Below, piece by piece: positions 34,291-45,895 of a stretch of 64,000 bases of DNA; positions within the stretch are counted from its first letter, which is position 1, and every line of letters begins with the position of its first letter. The position numbers and the translations under genes were made by a program. The notes beneath the pieces are model-generated. The model saw only the letters and a program-made list of their open reading frames with translations, was not told the DNA's origin and did not search any database. The stretch is from Hanleya hanleyi (Eukaryota; Mollusca; Polyplacophora; Lepidopleurida; Hanleyidae), in contig JAVTVY010017181.1 in NCBI GenBank assembly GCA_036873755.1, positions 62,001 to 126,000 of the forward strand. The letters are read 5' to 3'.

Positions 34291-35480
34291 CCCCTTTACC
34301 GTTGAAAGGATGACGAATGTATTGGGCACCATGCACTATACCGAGACATCCCAATAGACAGGCAAATGAGCTCTGGGATTGGTTATTGCTAAATGCAAAC
34401 AGTTTGGTGGGTTGCCGTATAAGACATTTACGAAATTATATGAATGTTTGGTAATACCAGTAATTACATACGGGGCAGCAATTTGGGGAACATCGGATTA
34501 TTCATGTATCAATGCTGTACAACATAGGGCTGAGCGATATTTCCTAGGTGTCGGTAAATATGCTCCCAATTCTGGTGTGAATGGGGACATGGGCTGGAAA
34601 CCGATGAATGTTAGATGTTGGAAAGTTGTGGTTGGCCAATGGGTGCGATGCACGTCTATGGAAAGTGAAAGAAAAAATTGGAAAATATTCCAGTGGGCAT
34701 TTAATCAATCTAATTATAAGTGTAAAAATTAGAGTTATAGAGTTACTCAGTTTTTGTTTGATATTGAATGCGTTAAGTTTGGGAATATACACGTACAGTA
34801 AGACAGAAAATTTGTAATAAATGTTATAGAATCAAAACTGATGAAAGGGTTTTTTTTAAAAATGGTCCGAAAGATTGTCAATAGATAACGGTAAACTTAG
34901 AACCTATAAGAAATTTAAGTCTAAATTTGGAGCTGAGCATTACGCCACCATGATAATGTCTAGGAAATACAGAAGTGCGATGGCCAAATTTAGACTTGGT
35001 GTTGCACCAATAAGGCTAGAAACGGGAAGATATGAAAATTTAAAGGTAGAAGACAGGCTATGTCCTGTATGTCGCAATTCTGTTGAAGATGAAGTTCATA
35101 CACTTATTGAATGTCCAGCTTATGGCGATTTAAGATATGATCTATTTTTCGAGATGTATGCCCTACTGGGCGAAGTAATGCATACGATGTCTAATGGTGA
35201 TATACTCTCCTCTATGTTAGCAAACCAGGAGTTAGTTCGAATTAGTGCCAAAACCTGCTTCACAATCCTAGAGAGGCGCAAGTCTCTCTTATATAAGTCA
35301 ACGTAACATTTACTACTTCTCAGTAATGTCTGATAATCTTGACCATATCTAACAACGCTAATGTCTGATATGCTAATATAGTCTCTCATAACTCAATATT
35401 GAGTGGTGGGTGTACCCAATTGTTTTTATCGATGTTTTATGTCAGTGTACATGCAGTGAGACTCTAATAAACTATTTATC
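34290..35480 (+). pseudogene. LINE C, 3' end of ORF2 and 3' UTR
   Basis: Two frames encode the C-terminal region of a non-LTR reverse transcriptase: LPYKTFTKLYECLVIPVITY then GAAIWGTSDYSCINAVQHRA (34379-34732), and KFKSKFGAEHYATMIMSRKY, FRLGVAPIRLETGRYENL and CPVCRNSVEDEVHTLIECPA (34875-35306). The last part is a Cys-His C-terminal motif. The 3' end runs to 'taataaactatttatctttatctg' near 35480. It is a different LINE family from A and B. Confidence 0.8.
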
Positions 35481-35571
35481 TTTATCTGTAATGCATATAA
35501 CACAACATGAAATTCAATTTATCTCTCGACGAACACATTCCTCCAATCAGATCGCCCTGTAAGGTAATTTG

Positions 35572-35633
35572 GATTACAATTATCTCAGTCACACTTCTCG
35601 AAAAAATACATCATTCCATGCCGAACCGGTCGA
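35572..35633 (+). pseudogene. Left part of an ORF split by LINE A2
   Basis: Open frame GNLDYNYLSHTSRKNTSFHA then EPV, directly against the target site. It continues in frame at 41338 if LINE A2 and one 13-bp repeat are removed. A possible acceptor is tatctcag near 35588. It is a possible host exon or an older element; no family was recognised. Confidence 0.35.
35621..35633. repeat. Target duplication, left (LINE A2)
   Basis: ccgaaccggtcga is identical to 41325-41337, so it marks the 3' insertion edge of LINE A2. Confidence 0.93.
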
Positions 35634-35753
35634 GAGAGAGAGAGAGAGAATTAAGGTTTAACGTCGCATTCAGCAATATTTCAGCTATATAGCGACGATC
35701 AAACAATCAATTCAAAAACTCGGTAAACTAATGCGTTAAAACAGGTTCAAACA

Positions 35754-38700
35754 TTAAAATTTGTACAACAAACCAATCTCTCTCAAATAACCTAAAATAC
35801 AATCCTCTTTCACTCTGCTAAAAAGATCTTTCAGCGTAGCTGCTCGATAAAAAGTATCTCTTACAGTCTTAAAATCTACGCAGTCTATGAGAATATGTTT
35901 CACCGTGAGATTTTCATGGCAAGGTATACACCTTGGAATCGGCTCCTGTTTTAGTAAATATTCATGAGTTAATCGTGTGTGACCGATCCTACATCGTCTA
36001 ATCATGGCCAGGTCGAAACGTTTATGACTGTTCAGGTGAGTATAACCAACTGTTTTTTTTGAACTCGTGAAGTTTGTTATTATCCATAGTATCCCATAAA
36101 GATTAAAACAGCTTTCTTACATTAGCGCAGATAGATGGTCTGAAATCGCTGTATGGTATTCCATCAGGGTCAGCTTCTTCATCTAGAGCTGCCTTAGCCA
36201 ATCTATCAGCTTCAGTGTTGCCTTTGATGTCAACGTGACTAGGCACCCAACAAAACACAATATCTATCTGTTGATCAAATCTGGTGGCATATAATTGTAG
36301 AATTTCCAAGATGGTGGGATGAGTGGAATTTCCATTTTTAATTGCTTTAAGGCATGACAGTGAATCTGAGAATATGACATATTTTTCCCTTCTAGTGGAT
36401 CCAATACCTTCTAAAGCTGATAATAGAGCTTTTGCTTCTGCAGTAAATATGGAACTTTTACTTGGCAGCCGATACGTTTTAGTTTTGGAACTAAAGATAG
36501 TAGCACATGCTACTCTCTCACCATCTTTAGAACCATCTGTATAAATAGCCTGATGTGAACTGTATTTCTCTCACAGTAGACCAAATTCTTGTGTATACAC
36601 GAGCTGGCTCGTGTCTGCCTTTTTATATTTAGTCAGTGAAATATCTACTTCTGGCGTGGCTAACTGCCATGGTGGAGTTGGCAAGAGCTCGTTAGGTAAA
36701 ATCTGACTAACTTTAATACCAGCTGCTACAAGGCGTTTTTTCATACGGATTACAAGAGGTGGAATAATCGAGGGTTTCTTTAAAAAGAGATCTGCGTACT
36801 GAGGGTTGAAAACACAGTTATATGCAGGATTTGAGAGGTTCGAACGCAGTTTTGTGATATATTGCAGTGATAATTTAATTCTCCGAAGTTGTAAAGGAAA
36901 TTCATCCGCTTCGACATACAAGCTTTCTTTAGGTGATGTTCTGAACGCACCGAGGCAAAGTCTTAGTCCTTGATGGAGAATAGGATCTATCTTTGCCAAG
37001 TTTGACTTGCTTGCACCATTGTAAACAATAGAACCATAATCGAGTTTGGAACGAACAAGTGATCGATATAAATGAGGGAGAGTTTGCTGATCTCCTCCCC
37101 ACTTATAGCTGGCAACTACTTTCAACAAATCCAGAGCTTTCGTGCATTTGGCTTTTAAGCAATTTATATGAGATTTGAAAGTTAGTCGTTGATCAAAGAA
37201 TATGCCTAGAAATTTGACCTCTTTTACCACTTTGATTTCAGTTCCATCTAAGGTAAGTACTGGATCTTCGTGCTGGAAATATTTTCTACAAAAGTGTATA
37301 CAATTTGTCTTAGCTCTGGAGAATTTGAAACCATTTTCTAGACACCATTTCTGAATTCTGTTTAGACAAAGTTGTAATGTTCTCTCAATATTGTGTAATA
37401 CTTTTCCCACTACACGATATATTGAAATCGTCTACAAAAAGTGAGCCATCAATTGATTTATTCAGAACTGCAGCCAAGCTGTTGATCTTGATACTAAACA
37501 GAGTAGTAGACAAAATACTGCCCTGTGGGACCCCCTGGTCTTGATCAAAATGATCAGACATAGCTGTACCCAAACGAATTTGGAATTGTCTATCATTCAA
37601 AAAGTTGGAAATAAAAACGGGTAAACGACCATTTAATCCCATCTTTTGAAGATCTTTAAGAATCCCGTATTTCCATGTAGTATCGTAGGCTTTTTCTAAA
37701 TCCAAAAAGATAGAAACCACATGTTCGTTCTTGGCGAAAGCATTCTTAACATACGAATCTAATCTGACTAAATGATCAATGGTACTTCTATTTTTTCGGA
37801 AACCAGCTTGAATATCAGTAAGTTTCTTTTCAGTTTTCAGGTACCAAACAAGGCGATCATTTATCATGCGTTCCATAGTTTTGCAGACACAACTAGTCAG
37901 TGAAATCGGACGATAATTACCAGGGTCTGTATGGTCACGACCAGGCTTTGGTACTGGTATAACTATGGCAGTGTGCCATGACGGAGAAAATTCTTCTCTA
38001 TACCAAAGTCTATTGAATATTCGTAATAGGATTTCTAGAGATGATTCCGGTAGATGTTTCAAAAGCTGATAATGAATATTATCAGGGCCTGCAGCAGAAT
38101 CATGAGCTTTCGTGAGAGAAGCATGAAGTTCTTCTATTGTAAACGAAGCGTTATAGCCTTCATGGTTACCGGAGGTGAATTTAATTTCACTTTTCTCTTC
38201 TCTTTTCTGGAAACTTTGAAATTTAGTTACATAATTTTCTGATGAAGGTTTTTGGCAATTGTTTCTCCTAATTTATTTGCAATTTCTACTCTGTCAGTAA
38301 TCACCTGATTTCCATCGTTGAGATGATGAACGCTGGACTTGGAGCTTTTACCTTTTATTCTTTGAATCATATTCCAAACTTTTGTTATTGGAGTATGAGT
38401 ATTTATCTTAGAAACATAATTTCTCCAAGAATCAGGTTTATTCTGTTTCATGGTTCTACGAGCTTTAGCTCTTGTAACTCTGAGATCTTTCAAATTTTCA
38501 GGATTAGGATGTCGGCGGAAATATCGTTCAGCCTTCTTCCTACATTTTCTTGCTTCTTTACAGTCATCATTAAACCAAGGTTTCTTAATATGTGCAACTC
38601 CTGAAGATGTGGGAATGGTTTGGTTGGCAATTTCTATCAACATATCTGAGAATAGCTGTATAGGATCTGAAGCATCAGCGAAGGAGACTGATTGTAGTTT

Positions 38701-39506
38701 TTGTGAACAAAGCTTTTCAAACTCGGGCCAGTTTGCTTTCTTGAAATTAAACCTTGTGAAATGAGGGTCATCAGCTGAATGAACAGCTTTTATGACAGTG
38801 GGAAAGTGATCACTTCCACAAAGTTCATCATGAACAGACCACGAAAATTCTTCAAGAATAGGAAGGTCGCAACGTGAGATATCCAATGCTGAATAGGTTC
38901 CATGGGCCGAGGACAAATGTGTATAAGAACCATCATTAAAAATACACAAAGAATTATTGATATAAAATTTTCGAGAATTTTACCTTTACAATTGTCTTCA
39001 TTATCCCAGAGGATATTACGACCGTTAAAATCACCCATCATTAAACAAGGTTTCGGGAGCTGATCGTAAAGATCTTAAAGTTCATTGAGCCGGAGACTAC
39101 CAGAAGAAGGTATGTACACCGTGCATAATGTGAAAACAGAATTCAAGGTAATACGAACTGCTACAGCTTGTAAATCTGTCACTAAATCAACAGGACTGTG
39201 TAAAACACCCATTTTAACTAATATTGAAGAACCGCCTGTAGCTTTTCCATTTTCGTCTAAAGCGTAGGAATGATAAGGTGTGTATTGGCGAAATTTAAAT
39301 TTATCTGCTTTCTTCAGAAAGGTCTCGTTGAGACAAAAAGCTGATGGTTCATACTCTTGAGTTAATAATTGGAGTTCATTTAAATTTGGCCAAACTCCTC
39401 TGCAATTCCACTGAACGATAGTTGGTGGCTGAGCCATCTTTAGTCTGTATATAGAAATAAAACACAAAACTGCCCAAGCCAAGATATATAAGGTTAGCTT
39501 AGCCAT
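35754..39506 (-). pseudogene. LINE A2 ORF2 (endonuclease-RT-RNase H), broken
   Basis: The start is ATG 39506. Endonuclease: QWNCRGVWPN, FCLNETFL, MMGDFNGR, LDISRCDL and SDHFPTV. RT: VPKPGRDHTDPGNYRPISLT, QAGFRKNRSTIDHL, SIFLDLEKAYD, GVPQGSILS and FVDDFN. RNase H: IYTDGSKDG, AEAKALL, IFSDSLSC and HVDIKGNTEADRLAKAAL. The C-terminus is RIGHTRLTHEYL and C-x2-C-x7-H-x4-C (35900-35960). Stops lie at 39075-39077 (TAA for a likely CAA), 36571-36573 (TGA) and 36103-36105 (TAA). Frames shift near 38955, 38240, 37400 and 36020. The region order is that of I-clade elements with RNase H. Confidence 0.92.
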
Positions 39507-39508
39507 TA
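39504..39508 (-). promoter_or_regulatory. TAATG stop-start overlap between ORF1 and ORF2
   Basis: The ORF1 stop TAA (39508-39506) shares its last base with the ORF2 ATG (39506-39504). This arrangement supports translation of ORF2 by termination-reinitiation, as shown for the silkworm telomeric LINE SART1. Confidence 0.85.
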
Positions 39509-40522
39509 TGTACGTTTTATTTTGGGTAATTCTTTTTGACCTTTCTTTTTATTTCTCATTTGTTCTCTCTTGTCTTTTTTACAACTTATCCGGTATCTAG
39601 TCAATGTGTTGCCAACACTTTCAGTCTGATCAGAATCAGACTTCTGATCACCTGACTTCTGATCACCTGGCTCGGCCTCTACACCATCACAAACCTCACC
39701 ATCACTGTCATCTTCATCTTCCGAACCACAACCTACCTCCATCTCGTCACCGAGAGGCTCGTAGTGGTTTGAGGTTTTCTCATTGCTCCCAGCGGCAACT
39801 ATCTCCTGATGACGTTTGATAGGTTTGCCATCAGGGCCTACAGTCTTCCATAAATCTATATACTGCTGTTGTTTCTGCTGGACAGCCTCGCCGGAAAGTC
39901 TTCCTCGGACTTCTGCGGGCGGAACAGGGCGAGGACCAGAGGAATCACCCTTTCTGCCGTTAGCTACGGTATCTCCAGAAACCTGTTTGGGTTTTGGACA
40001 GGTTTTTTTAAGATGTCCTTCCTGATGACAAATCAGGCATTTATTTTTCAAAGGACACCTCCAGTTCATGTGATCTTCTGAACCACAAGTATAACATGAT
40101 TTTACTTGACCGTTATACCATACAGGAAGTCTCATACCTCCAATTAATATAGAAGAAGGAAGAGTACGTTTGAATTTCGACATCCAAATTCTTCGAACTC
40201 CTGTCTCAAACTCTCTATCGAAAGAATAGAACTCCTTTTGTACAGAAAGAACATCACTATAAAACTCAAAAGCACTTCTGATCGCAGAATCTGGGAAATC
40301 GCATGGTCCTTTCATCTTTACTAGCAATTTCCCTGGATCTATTTCCTCAAAATGGCCACGTTGATCTCCAACACGAATACCTTCCATCACTAGGCGGGCT
40401 TTGGTAATTTCATTTGCTAGTGTGACGTTCCACAGGGTATTTGATACCTGTACTAGACCTTTAAGGATTTTCGGTCCTGATCCAACAGTGTCTTTTAATG
40501 CGTGATATATCATACTTTCCAA
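39506..40522 (-). CDS. LINE A2 ORF1 (gag-like, two CCHC knuckles)
   Basis: About 338 residues without stops. The annotated first codon is TTG; the first in-frame ATG is at 40513. An ATG at 40530 is in another frame, so the natural N-terminus (seen in A1 as MASKLRQL...) may be lost or shifted here. Two zinc knuckles, CYTCGSEDHMNWRC (residues 143-156) and CLICHQEGHLKKTC (162-175), should bind RNA. A VGPDGKPIKR block follows (about 228-237), then an acidic and Lys-rich tail. Such proteins package the RNA with ORF2. The stop TAA is fused to the ORF2 start. Confidence 0.85.
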   Translation of the reverse strand: MESMIYHALKDTVGSGPKILKGLVQVSNTLWNVTLANEITKARLVMEGIRVGDQRGHFEEIDPGKLLVKMKGPCDFPDSAIRSAFEFYSDVLSVQKEFYSFDREFETGVRRIWMSKFKRTLPSSILIGGMRLPVWYNGQVKSCYTCGSEDHMNWRCPLKNKCLICHQEGHLKKTCPKPKQVSGDTVANGRKGDSSGPRPVPPAEVRGRLSGEAVQQKQQQYIDLWKTVGPDGKPIKRHQEIVAAGSNEKTSNHYEPLGDEMEVGCGSEDEDDSDGEVCDGVEAEPGDQKSGDQKSDSDQTESVGNTLTRYRISCKKDKREQMRNKKKGQKELPKIKRT

Positions 40523-41324
40523 AGGCCATAGTGAAAAAAAAAAAAAAAAAAAAAATCAAAGTCCCACTAGAGACTATCAATACCACTACAAACTACAAAC
40601 AGTGACGCGCACAAACCCCAACAGTGAGCCTCCCCACAGAGTAAACATTGGATACTCCCCGATGGAGCCTCACTCCAAAGACGTACACTGTAACCTTTAC
40701 AACATTACACTGAAACTTCAGGGCCAGGCAGAACAAAAGCCTAGTCCTGAACCCAGCGAATTGCCTGGTTACGAGGAACAAAAGAACAGAGAACAAAGGC
40801 TAGCGCACAGCTGTACACTCAGGGCTAAGCCTACAACACACAGCTATATAACTTCGGTATGTTACATGTATTCAACCTACCTCGATCCACACAAATACCA
40901 TGTGCAAATCGACCCACGTCAAACCGAACGAAAAACGAACCAACCTCAGACCAGATCAAGTCAACAAGGGTACATATATATACAACAGCAAAATACGAAA
41001 TATTTACAGACAGCGAACAAACAGAGAAGAGGGACACAGAGAAAAAACACACCGACCCTCTCGGTCACAAAGACCGAGACGGTAGTAATGGCTATTCTCT
41101 GCCTTCCCAAACCAGGCCAAACTGACTAAGTCAGAAAAACGCCCTGAACAGCAAAAAACTGACAAATAATTCCAAACTTTCACCACAGGTATTTGCCAAA
41201 CGTATTCAGAAAATATATTACACAAAAACCAGAGCTAAGATCAGCTGAAATCCGCAGAATTAGACAAATTTCTCAGAGCGAAGTGAAAACACGTCCGACT
41301 CCCAATCTCTCTACGTTCGGGCCC
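40523..41324 (-). promoter_or_regulatory. LINE A2 5' UTR
   Basis: About 800 bp that aligns in blocks with the 5' UTR of A1. It should hold the internal pol II promoter used by such elements. The short frames seen on both strands (40602-41225) are not supported as genes. Confidence 0.75.
40534..40555. repeat. 22-bp A homopolymer (T on LINE strand)
   Basis: An uninterrupted run of 22 A on the plus strand, 11 bases upstream of the ORF1 reading frame. A1 lacks it at the matching place. It may be an expansion or sequencing-length artefact. Confidence 0.9.
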
Positions 41325-41337
41325 CCGAACCGGTCGA
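41325..41337. repeat. Target duplication, right (LINE A2)
   Basis: ccgaaccggtcga, the second copy of the 13-bp repeat, at the LINE 5' edge. Confidence 0.93.
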
Positions 41338-41644
41338 ACGTGGTTTGAACCTAGCTTTGTACGATATTTGTGACATATTTCTGCAAAGGTATAATAAAAT
41401 GGACATATCGTATCTCACTGTTCATCTATTCAATAGTACACAATTTTCTTTTTGTAAGCGTCGTGTCAGATTTCTTCAGATTAAACCGTCCAAATGCCAT
41501 TTTAATCACACTGAACTATTGGATACCATTGAAGAAAACAATACGCTTTTAGTTCCCTCTGGAGACATTTTTTGCTTTTCTTTCGAGGTCCAGTACAAAT
41601 ACGCGGAAGAGTTGGGATCTGTGGGGATGGAGGAACACATGTGA
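41338..41644 (+). pseudogene. Right part of the ORF split by LINE A2
   Basis: The open frame continues as ERGLNLALYDICDIFLQRYN, then FNSTQFSFCKRRVRFLQIKP, NNTLLVPSGDIFCFSFEVQY and a stop. The spaced Cys and aromatic residues look like an extracellular beta-sandwich fragment, but no family could be named. Confidence 0.35.
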
Positions 41645-42864
41645 GCAATGTTTTTTATTGTTTCGGCTCGAAACACAACACGACTATCGTCACAAACTAT
41701 ATCCTTGAATTGACAGCAGTGAAAAATTTGACGTCGCGGTACATGCCCTGGTCTGCCGTGCTGGGTGACTTAGTTGTTTTATAATCCGACCAACTCGTGG
41801 ACGAATGCAGTGGAAATGAACATGACTTACATGAGAATAAACATTCGGTAACAAAATACAACGGTTTCTATCGAAAGACTACGCTCGAGTTAGAGTCGTA
41901 GTAATGTACAAGACCAGCACACCGTCGAAGAAATTCTCTATTGGGGTGGAATGAACATTCGGAATCCTTTGTCATTTTAAAAGTAATATGGTAATGTTGA
42001 AAGTTCCCGCTGTTGTAAAAACCGTAATAAATTATGTTTGAGGAAAGAGATTATTATCGTTCATTTTAGAACATGTACTGGTGGGAAAGCTGACCTCTGT
42101 TGTTCGATCAAGCATCCTGTTTCCAAAACACTATCTGACCTTTACATGTAATTCAAAATGAAAGATTCACTTATCCCGACATATAAACGCTATATAAAAC
42201 TATGCACTGGCCAAGATGCCACGCCTCCTAAATCAAACATAGTCTAACATAAATAGTTATACACTGAAAACGATCATCTTTCAATTCTATATTGATTATT
42301 ACCAATCTATAATGATACTCAAATAAATGCAATATTTATAAAAGATAGATGAGTTCAAATCTTCGAACTCCATCTGGTATTTACAGAGGGAAAACGACCA
42401 GAACGGTTGGCTAACCGGATTTCCATAACTCTTGTCAGATTTTTGGCGATTGCTTGCAAATCATGTGGAGTATGGTCACGAAAATTCACCCACCTACCAA
42501 TCTAGAAAGGTGAATTTAACGGATAATGGGCTAATTCCAGTTGCATTGTTTACTACTTGCATATCAATTTGACCGTGAGTGTGGGGTTCTTGTACGTATC
42601 TGGGTTTATATAAACCCAAATGACAGTCCAATTGACCAAAATAACTTTCAAAAATGTAATATGAAAGTATGTATTCTCATATTTCCTATTTCAATGTCTT
42701 CCGCATGTCTAGATTGACATTTGTGTGAATTTTCATAAATATACCCCCACCCATTTTGAAGACATTTCCGCTAAAAGACATCGAGAAGAATCGCCAAGAC
42801 TGACAAGTGCTGCAAAAATTAAGTTCATCAGCCACTCTAGCCCTACCTCCTCTCACCTTGATCT
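41645..42864. other. Unassigned
   Basis: AT-rich intergenic DNA. No exon with convincing splice signals and no repeat family seen elsewhere in the window. Confidence 0.4.
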
Positions 42865-43254
42865 TTCAATATGGGTTACACAATTATACAATATATGAAT
42901 ATGTGACTGCTCGTTGAACCATTGATCCCTTAAACATTATTTAATTCTACATCACATAGTGTGTACAAATGGATGAGAACCTCCGTGTCGATCCCAGGAA
43001 TATTCTAATACAATTTGGAACAGTTATACAGGTATGTCTGGCAGTTATTTCCACACCACATTTGGACTATATATGACCCACATATCACAAGCAGCATTCA
43101 AAGCGCATCCGAAAATATCCTTTCTCTGCTTGTCCCTGAGGACGCATGCGAGTATCACAGAACGTACGATGATCATGACACCTTACAAACAACATCTTCA
43201 ATAGACTATTCACCCTTATGGGGTAGTGTATATAGATTACAAGCGTCTGGTCCG
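42865..43254. repeat. 390-bp chimeric duplicate (A1+B1)
   Basis: Bases 42865-43051 repeat at 43255-43441 and bases 43053-43254 repeat at 44002-44203, both nearly identical. The 560 bp that separate these parts downstream (43442-44001) are missing here. It ends with the first ~19 bp of a PLE (attacaagcgtctggtccg), so it was copied after that PLE inserted. Confidence 0.88.
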
Positions 43255-43342
43255 TTCAATATGGGTTACACAATTATACAATATATGAATATGTGACTGC
43301 TCGTTGAACCATTGATCCCTTAAACATTATTCAATTCTACAT

Positions 43343-43625
43343 CACAGATTGTGTACAAATGGATGAGAACCTCCGTGTCGATCCCAGGAATATTCTAATA
43401 CAATTTGGAACAGTTATACAGGTATGTCTGGCAGTTATTTCGAAAAAAATTGAGCATCCTTCTAAATACGTTATCGGCGAACTGGTCTGGTCCGTCACAA
43501 TCACACATTTTACTAATACTTTCAGTCTCCATCTTCCTGAATTGATCGACTCCCTGCAGGATAATCCACGCACTGGTGATGAACGGTGGACAGTCAACAT
43601 GACACTATTCAATGGCTCGTTATAG
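43343..43625 (+). CDS. Short open frame, unidentified
   Basis: From a possible acceptor (acatcacag) the frame CVQMDENLRVDPRNILIQFG continues for about 90 residues through VIGELVWSVTITHF to a stop at 43625. A consensus donor (cag|gtatgt) at 43420 is an alternative end. It is not recognised, and part of it is duplicated at 42953-43051. Confidence 0.3.
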
Positions 43626-44187
43626 CCACGGTTTTAGCTTTATATTAGAGGGTGTGCCTCGAGGATATATTTGATGCCATTACTATTTTTCATATATGTA
43701 AGAGATACATTGTATCATACCGTCTTCGCATGTCGACGAGACTAAGTTATCCCAGTTAATAAAAGGAGGGACTGGGTGCAGTCGTCACAGTCAGCACTGA
43801 ATGCCGTCACAGATCATTGGCATTACCCCAGTCGTATCTTACTCAAGAGCTTCACTAGGACGCCCTGTACGACTCATTTGGACCAACGCTGGTTCACCTC
43901 TCGACTCCCCCCCCCCCCCAGCAGACTGTCCTCTTATCTTCTACTCCCTGAGCGCGCATGTGCGTTTGACATGACCATCTACAGTGCAAGAGCGATCAAC
44001 TACACCACATTTGGACCATATATGACCCACATATCACAAGCAGCATTCAAGGCGCATCCGAAAATATCCTTTCTCTACTTGTCCCTGAGGACGCATGCGA
44101 GGATCACAGAACGTACGATGATCATGACACCTGACAAACAACATCTTCAATAGACTATTCACCCTTATGGGGTAGTGTATATAGATT

Positions 44188-44730
44188 ACAAGCGTCTGGT
44201 CCGTCATTCATAATTCAGCCGTCGTCCATTAGAGAATATCCGCGTCCATAATCCAAAGACCTATTCCATATTCCATATAACAGTATCAGCACCAAATTCG
44301 AAAAGACAATCATAGTATACATAAACATAGTCTTGTTTCCTGCAAGAGAGAAGCGGTCAACAGTTTTCAATGATGCCGACAAGACATCATGATGTTCTAA
44401 AATATCAAATCCGTATCGCTGATCAGTACTCTTAATCCATAATATTCGTTGTAAAGTCGTCATCTAAAGAATGATGTATCTCAGTCACGCTTTGATTGTG
44501 CCTGTTCATATGAGCACCATGAGGATCTTGAAGTACATTGGTTCATACGGCCCCAAGCCCCGGGTTAAGCGGAATTAGACACAACTTACGAAACGTTATG
44601 CTCGTATTTTGCTATCAGCATGCGATATGTATCGCCAAATTTGAGAAACTTTGAGTGGAGGCGCTTGGTGGTGTAGCCCTGTTTTATAAGTTTCTGCAAC
44701 AATGTTTTGTGACGTTGATTAAAATCGCCT
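44188..44730 (-). mobile_element. PLE 3'-end copy
   Basis: It begins at 'attacaagcgtctggtccgtc' and includes the 3' UTR and the last ~45 codons of the RT (ending near 'gacgttgattaaaatcgcc'). It is a close relative of the 32-kb copy. Confidence 0.88.
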
Positions 44731-45330
44731 AGAGCCGAGAGCATCCGATCGCGCTTGTGCTTTCTCCACTACCCAAGTTCGCATGCCTACAATGACGTCA
44801 AGGTCACACCATGACCGGAGAATATTCACTTTAAATACCCATATCACAACCACGAAAAGCAAGTTTGCTGAATTCGTGACAGCAGTAAATTCATATAATA
44901 ATTAAACCCAGAAAATTTGCACTGTATGGGACCATATTACTGACCAGCAAATATTGGAGATACGCAAATTCTCATTGGCGCGGCCATCTTTAAACAAATC
45001 CGCAGTGAATGCCATCCGAAAAAGGACTGCAAAAAAGATATCAACAGAACGTGGAAAATAGAGACTCGAGTTATCTGATCATGAGATGTTCAAATATCAA
45101 TTACGAATTTATCATCTGCATTCCAAACTAGCAGGCTGGCCTCCACTTATTAACCTATCATCATCCAGGTCATGCTTATATCCTAATACCTCATTGGTTA
45201 ACTACATACGATGTATTTGTTCGATCTACAACCCATATATACTCACTCAATCCAGTGCGAAATCATCTTCATACCCAAGTCGACGTCTCCGTTCACACTG
45301 CGAAATGCGCTCTACAACTTCAAGTTGTCA
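44731..45330. other. Unassigned
   Basis: A plus-strand frame at 45086-45346 has no recognised features; nothing else was seen. Confidence 0.4.
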
Positions 45331-45895
45331 AATTACAAGCGTCTAGTCCGTCATTCATAATTAAGCCGTCGTCCATTAGAGAATATCCGCGTCCATAATC
45401 CAAAGACCTATTCCATATAACAGTATTAGCACCACATTCAAAAAGACAGTCATAGTATACATAAACATAGGCTTGTTTCCTGCAAGAGAGAAGCGGTCAA
45501 CAGTTTTCAATGATGCCGACAAGACATCATGATGTTCCAAAAATATCAAATCCGTATCGCTGATCAGTATTCTTAATCCATAATATTCGTTGTAAAGTCG
45601 TCATCTGAAGAATGATGCATCTCAGTCACGCTTTGATTGTGACTGTTCATATGAGTAGCATGAGGATCTTGAAATACATGGGTTCATACGGCCCCTGGCC
45701 CCGGGTTAAGCGGAATTAGACACAAGTTACGAAACGTAGCGCCATAGATCTTGCACGCTACGTTCGTATTTTGCTATCAGCATGCGATATGTATCGCCAA
45801 ATTTTAGAAACTTTGAGTGGAGGCGTTTGGTGGAATAGCCCTGTTTTATAAGTTTCTGCAACAATGTTTTGTGACGTTTTGCTGATGCACTCACT
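45331..45895 (-). mobile_element. PLE 3'-end copy
   Basis: It starts at 'attacaagcgtctagtccg' and includes the RT C-terminus (RSVQDLWRYVS). Its 5' truncation point passes into a 30-bp direct repeat. Confidence 0.88.

Larger units (their letters stand above)
35634..41324 (-). mobile_element. LINE A2: full-length non-LTR retrotransposon, inactive (I/Nimb-like)
   Basis: A 5.69-kb element is bounded by a perfect 13-bp target duplication. In order on the minus strand it has an ~800-bp 5' UTR, an intact-looking ORF1, a TAATG stop-start, ORF2 (endonuclease, RT, RNase H, C-terminal Cys-His motif), a short 3' UTR and a (TC)n tail. The 3' end 'tatagctgaaatattgctgaatgcgacg' is shared with the SINE at 8126-8491. 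ORF2 carries three stops and about four frameshifts, so the copy is dead, but the RT protein sequence is about 90% or more like A1 in conserved blocks. Confidence 0.93.

Noticed and set aside
40602..41225. Frames of up to 175 codons on both strands opposite the LINE A2 5' UTR
   Set aside because: The longest is antisense to the element, low in complexity and absent from LINE A1. The region aligns as 5' UTR.
43442..44001. The 560-bp block missing from the duplicate could be an intron
   Set aside because: It lacks GT-AG or GC-AG ends at either possible joint, so it is better explained by rearrangement.
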